Shown: positions 16,769 through 19,504 of the stretch, piece after piece
Layout of the letters: every line of letters starts with the position of its first letter
How positions within the stretch are numbered: the first letter of the stretch is position 1
From: Candidatus Pelagibacterales bacterium
Lineage (GTDB): Bacteria; Pseudomonadota; Alphaproteobacteria; TMED109
Length of the DNA: 19,504 nt
Assembly (NCBI GenBank): GCA_002684605.1
Contig: NYVM01000048.1
Span: forward strand, 4,562 to 24,065
Reading direction: 5' to 3'
Position numbers and translations under genes: made by a program
Notes under the pieces: generated by a model
Databases searched by the model: none
What the model was told of the DNA's origin: nothing
Seen by the model: only the letters and a program-made list of their open reading frames with translations

Positions 16769-17947
16769 ATGGATAGAGAACCATGTATAGTAGGTGTCGC
16801 TGACTTTCCACTTCAAGATAGAGGAAGGGCAGCAGAAAATAATAGCGAACTTACGATTCAGAAATATTGCGCTGAAAAAGCATTGAAACAATCTGGTTTA
16901 AAATTATCTGATGTAGATGGTCTTGCTGTTGCAGGAATGTGGGGTATGCCTGGCCCTGGGATGATGCAACCAAATGTTTTAATTGAGTATCTTGGAATTA
17001 AGGATCCTAAATGGTTAGAAGGCACTAATATTGGAGGATCAACATTCCTACTTCATGTCAATCATGCTTATCAAGCAATCAAAGCTGGGATATGTGATAC
17101 CGTTCTAATTTTATACGGCAGTTTGCAGAAATCTAATGCTTCTAGAGTCTTAGGAGATAGACCTGCGCTATATAGCAATCAGTTTGAAGTAGTAAGTGGA
17201 CTCCCTCTTCCTGTAGGTGGATACGCTCTTGCTGCTCAAAGACATATGCATACTTATGGAAGTACTAGAGAGACTCTTGCGGAAATAGCTGTATCCACTA
17301 GAGCATGGGCCAGTATGAATGGAAATGCAGCATTTCAAACGCCCTTGACAATAGAGGAAGTTTTATCATCTAAACCAATAGCTTCGCCCTTGCATAGATC
17401 TGATTGTTGCCTAGTTACCGACGGTGGCGGTGCTGTTGTAATAACAACGAATGAAAAAGCCAAAGATTTAAGTACTAGACCAATATATATAAGGGGATTT
17501 GGAGAAAGCAATAGTCATTCCAGTATAAACTACATGCCAAATATGGAGCATTTAGAAATAGCAAAAGAATCTAGCAAAAGAGCTTTTAATATGTCTAACC
17601 TTAATACCAATGATATTGATTTAACTATGATTTATGACTCTTTCACTATAACTGTTCTTTTAACTTTAGAAGCAATAGGGTTTTGTAAGTTAGGAGAGGG
17701 TAAAGATTTTGTGCAAAACCAGAGAACTGCTCCTGGTGGTGATTTTGCATTAAATACAAATGGAGGTGGCTTAAGTTATTGTCATCCAGGAATGTATGGA
17801 ATATTTACAATTATAGAATCCGCAAGGCAACTATGGGGATTATGTGGAGAAAGGCAACTAGACAACCCCGTAAATGCACTTTGTCATGGAACTGGCGGCG
17901 TATTATCCAGCTCTACAACATTAATACTCTCTAAAGAAAGTAATTAA
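16769..17947 (+). CDS. Thiolase-like protein (SCP-x/Ltp2 type) lacking the nucleophilic cysteine
   Basis: A 392-residue thiolase-fold protein of the lipid-transfer/SCP-x-like group. The start IVGVADFPLQDRG and the segment EKALKQSGLKLSDVDGLAV are typical. Where true thiolases have the acyl-accepting cysteine (N-x-x-C-A-S-G), this protein reads TNIGGSTFLLHV (residues 86-97), with no cysteine. The second half keeps GGGLSYCHPGMYG (H339) and an ALCHGTGG block (C372) near the end. Homologues without the nucleophile include Ltp2-type retro-aldolases of steroid side-chain breakdown and uncharacterised acyl-CoA enzymes, usually in complex with a DUF35 protein; that partner is next door here, one base downstream. 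Substrate is unknown. The unit is probably transcribed from the tRNA-Cys promoter. Confidence 0.83.
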   Translation: MDREPCIVGVADFPLQDRGRAAENNSELTIQKYCAEKALKQSGLKLSDVDGLAVAGMWGMPGPGMMQPNVLIEYLGIKDPKWLEGTNIGGSTFLLHVNHAYQAIKAGICDTVLILYGSLQKSNASRVLGDRPALYSNQFEVVSGLPLPVGGYALAAQRHMHTYGSTRETLAEIAVSTRAWASMNGNAAFQTPLTIEEVLSSKPIASPLHRSDCCLVTDGGGAVVITTNEKAKDLSTRPIYIRGFGESNSHSSINYMPNMEHLEIAKESSKRAFNMSNLNTNDIDLTMIYDSFTITVLLTLEAIGFCKLGEGKDFVQNQRTAPGGDFALNTNGGGLSYCHPGMYGIFTIIESARQLWGLCGERQLDNPVNALCHGTGGVLSSSTTLILSKESN

Positions 17948-17948
17948 A

Positions 17949-18356
17949 ATGGAACTCAAGAAACCTAGACCTACAATAGACCCAGATTCAAAAATATATT
18001 GGGAGGCGGCCAAATCAAATAAATTAATGGTTCAATATGCAGCAGATACTAATGAATACTTCCTTTACTCAAAAAGATTAACTAATGCTCAAGATAGCAG
18101 TAATATTGAATGGAAAGAAGTATCTGGCGAAGGCAAAATTTATTCTTATACAGTAATTCATGCTCCTGCGGGACCTGCTTTTACAGAAGAAGTACCGTAT
18201 ATTGTTGCCTCAATAATATTGAAAGAAGGTGCAAGAATTGTATCTAATATAATTACAGATAATATTAATGAAATTTCCATAGGTGATAAAGTAAAAGTAT
18301 TTTTTGATAAGCTAGATGAAGAATTTACAATTCCAAAATTTATCATAGATAAATAG
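17949..18356 (+). CDS. DUF35 OB-fold protein without zinc-ribbon cysteines
   Basis: A 135-residue protein of the DUF35 family (rubredoxin-like zinc ribbon plus OB fold), the obligate partner of many thiolase-like enzymes. The N-terminus KKPRPTIDPDSKIYWEAAK and the OB-fold core VSGEGKIYSYTVIHAPAGPAF, then PYIVASIILKEGARIVSNI, are clear family matches. In a normal member the ribbon reads C-x-x-C-G ... C-x-x-C. Here the same stretch reads QYAADTNEYFLYSKRL followed by TNAQDSSNIEW, and the whole protein contains no cysteine, so it cannot hold the usual zinc. It begins one base after the thiolase stop, implying translational coupling and a fixed stoichiometry. In known complexes DUF35 bridges active-site subunits; here a structural role is inferred. 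Confidence 0.85.
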   Translation: MELKKPRPTIDPDSKIYWEAAKSNKLMVQYAADTNEYFLYSKRLTNAQDSSNIEWKEVSGEGKIYSYTVIHAPAGPAFTEEVPYIVASIILKEGARIVSNIITDNINEISIGDKVKVFFDKLDEEFTIPKFIIDK

Positions 18357-18761
18357 CTATATTTTAGCTTTGACCCCGTTATCAATTATCTCTTGGATAC
18401 TATTAGGTAATAATTCTATCCATTTAACAAAACAATTCTTATTCCCAATTAAAACAAAATATTGATCCCTTCTACCTTGGTATGAAGGCCAAACAGTTAC
18501 AATGTCTGCGACTAATTCTTCTTGTAAATTATAACCAATAACAAAATACTCTAATGATTCTTGTGATAATTTATAAGGAATGACATGTTTCCACTCATTT
18601 CTTGCTTCTATTAAAGTTTTGGAAAAAGATTTGCAATTACCTTGTGATAAAGTATTAAAATCTTCTTTTGTAAGAGGTTCTATAGTAGCCCTTAAAATTT
18701 CTTCAGAAAAGGCACTTAATGAAAAAATAAAGATACTTAATATAAAAACAATTTTTTGCAT
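18357..18761 (-). CDS. Small secreted protein of unknown function
   Basis: A 134-residue protein I do not recognise. It has a clear signal peptide (MQKIVFILSIFIFSLSAFS, likely cut near residue 19), so the mature form of about 115 residues should be periplasmic or secreted. The mature part has two cysteines, C43 (GNCKSF) and C110 (NKNCFVKW), which could form one disulfide. The rest looks like a mixed alpha/beta domain with no repeats and no obvious catalytic motif. An AGGAG lies 6 bases before the ATG, a good Shine-Dalgarno. It begins 14 bases after the end of the Sel1-repeat gene, so the two are probably cotranscribed. Its stop is base-to-base with the stop of the DUF35 gene. Confidence 0.75.
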   Translation of the reverse strand: MQKIVFILSIFIFSLSAFSEEILRATIEPLTKEDFNTLSQGNCKSFSKTLIEARNEWKHVIPYKLSQESLEYFVIGYNLQEELVADIVTVWPSYQGRRDQYFVLIGNKNCFVKWIELLPNSIQEIIDNGVKAKI

Positions 18762-18775
18762 ACGTTACTCCTATA

Positions 18776-19504
18776 TCAGATGTTAATTTTTATTAAATTT
18801 ACATAGGTTTGTTTTATTACTCTTTCAAATTCTATATAATTTGCACTTAGATTTAAAATTAATAATGTTAACAATAGATCTTGTTCATTTTTAATTTTCA
18901 GTTTTAAATCATTAATATTAACTTCCAAATTAATCAACTTATCTTCATAAATACTTAATTTTTTTTTTATTAAAGATATATCCTTTATATATTTTTTTTC
19001 ATTATTAATTTTAGATAAAAATAAAATATCTAGTTTAAGATACTCTGTATAAAAAAAATTGAATTTAGCAATGAAATTGTTTTTACTTAATTTAATTAAA
19101 TTATTATTAGATTCTAATAATAATTCTTCGTCTACACTTTTGGAAATATTATATTTATTAGTCTCTTTTAGAGATAATTTGAAGTAATTAGAAGCCTTCT
19201 CAATATTTACTTCTTCTCCCAGACCCATAAGAGCCATCCAACCTAAATTAAATTTTGCTGAGCTATTTCCTAATTTATCTGATTGAATGAATAAAATAGA
19301 AGCTTTATCTATGTCCTTAGACACTCCATAACCATTCAAATATATTATTCCTAGTATATTCAAGCATTTAGAGTCATTAATTAAATGTTCACATTCACTA
19401 ATTGACAACTTAAAGTTATTGTCGTTATAAGCTCTTAAGGAACTTGAATAATCAGCAATAGAATATTTAGCTACAATAAATTGTAATGCAAGAATGACAA
19501 TAGC
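18776..19504 (-). CDS. Secreted Sel1-repeat protein, start beyond window
   Basis: The frame is open from the stop at 18776 to the right edge (242 residues visible). A TTG at 19408 could be taken as the start, but the 32 codons before it remain in frame. They encode a hydrophobic run, IVILALQFIVAKYSIA, then DYSSSLRAYNDNNF, which is what a signal peptide plus the opening of a Sel1 domain should look like. The true start is therefore outside. Two Sel1-like (TPR-type) repeats follow: CLNILGIIYLNGYGVSKDID and AKFNLGWMALMGLGEEVNIE, with the usual G-x-G-V and A-x-x-x-L-G patterns. After these, about 140 residues are leucine/lysine-rich and probably coiled-coil, with no family I recognise. Sel1 proteins mediate protein contacts; the specific role is unknown. 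The secreted small protein lies 14 bases downstream. Confidence 0.75.
   Translation of the reverse strand, partial: AIVILALQFIVAKYSIADYSSSLRAYNDNNFKLSISECEHLINDSKCLNILGIIYLNGYGVSKDIDKASILFIQSDKLGNSSAKFNLGWMALMGLGEEVNIEKASNYFKLSLKETNKYNISKSVDEELLLESNNNLIKLSKNNFIAKFNFFYTEYLKLDILFLSKINNEKKYIKDISLIKKKLSIYEDKLINLEVNINDLKLKIKNEQDLLLTLLILNLSANYIEFERVIKQTYVNLIKINI

Noticed and set aside
19406..19408. TTG as start of the Sel1-repeat protein.
   Set aside because: The frame stays open to the window edge and the upstream codons encode a signal peptide-like segment, so the real start is outside.
1..19504. CRISPR arrays, insertion sequences, rRNA and riboswitches.
   Set aside because: I found no regularly spaced repeats, transposase motifs, rRNA signatures or G/C-bearing leader structures; almost all sequence is accounted for by genes.

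Overview
The window looks like a piece of chromosome from an AT-rich, gene-dense alphaproteobacterium, probably a streamlined marine lineage. Three things suggest this. Two gene strings match orders I know from alphaproteobacteria: nagZ - SPOR protein - argS - dgt facing erpA - xthA, and pcm-like - tolC - popZ(DUF2497) - valS. Base composition is strongly AT-biased outside a few conserved enzymes. Intergenic spaces are mostly 1-40 bases, and no gap exceeds about 170 bases. The taxonomic call is inference; there is no rRNA here.

Layout. Bases 1-3753 (minus) hold a four-gene cluster read dgt -> argS -> SPOR-domain protein -> nagZ (cut by the left edge). It covers dNTP turnover, arginyl-tRNA synthesis, septal peptidoglycan binding and peptidoglycan recycling. 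A 115-base divergent spacer separates it from a plus-strand run at 3869-5523: an A-type Fe-S carrier (erpA-like), exonuclease III (xthA) and a small L,D-transpeptidase. That run converges on a long minus-strand operon at 5575-13934, read pcm-like -> tolC-like -> PopZ/DUF2497-like -> valS -> ilvD -> M48 lipoprotein protease. Its internal gaps are 10-41 bases. Upstream on the same strand lies an 830-residue RND/MMPL membrane transporter (14018-16510).

From 16682 the plus strand carries tRNA-Cys(GCA). Thirteen bases later come a thiolase-like protein and a DUF35 OB-fold partner, the classic pair of acyl-CoA/sterol-type enzymes. Here the thiolase-like protein lacks the nucleophilic cysteine region and the DUF35 protein has no cysteine at all. 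The pair abuts, tail to tail with no spacer, a minus-strand pair at the right edge: a small secreted protein of unknown function and a secreted Sel1-repeat protein whose start lies beyond the window.

Most of the window is housekeeping. The parts that deserve a second look are the tRNA-Cys/thiolase/DUF35 unit with its missing metal and catalytic residues, the tiny lysine-rich PopZ-like protein, the valS-ilvD adjacency, and the acidic insert in the RND transporter. I see no mobile element, CRISPR array, phage gene or convincing intrinsic terminator.
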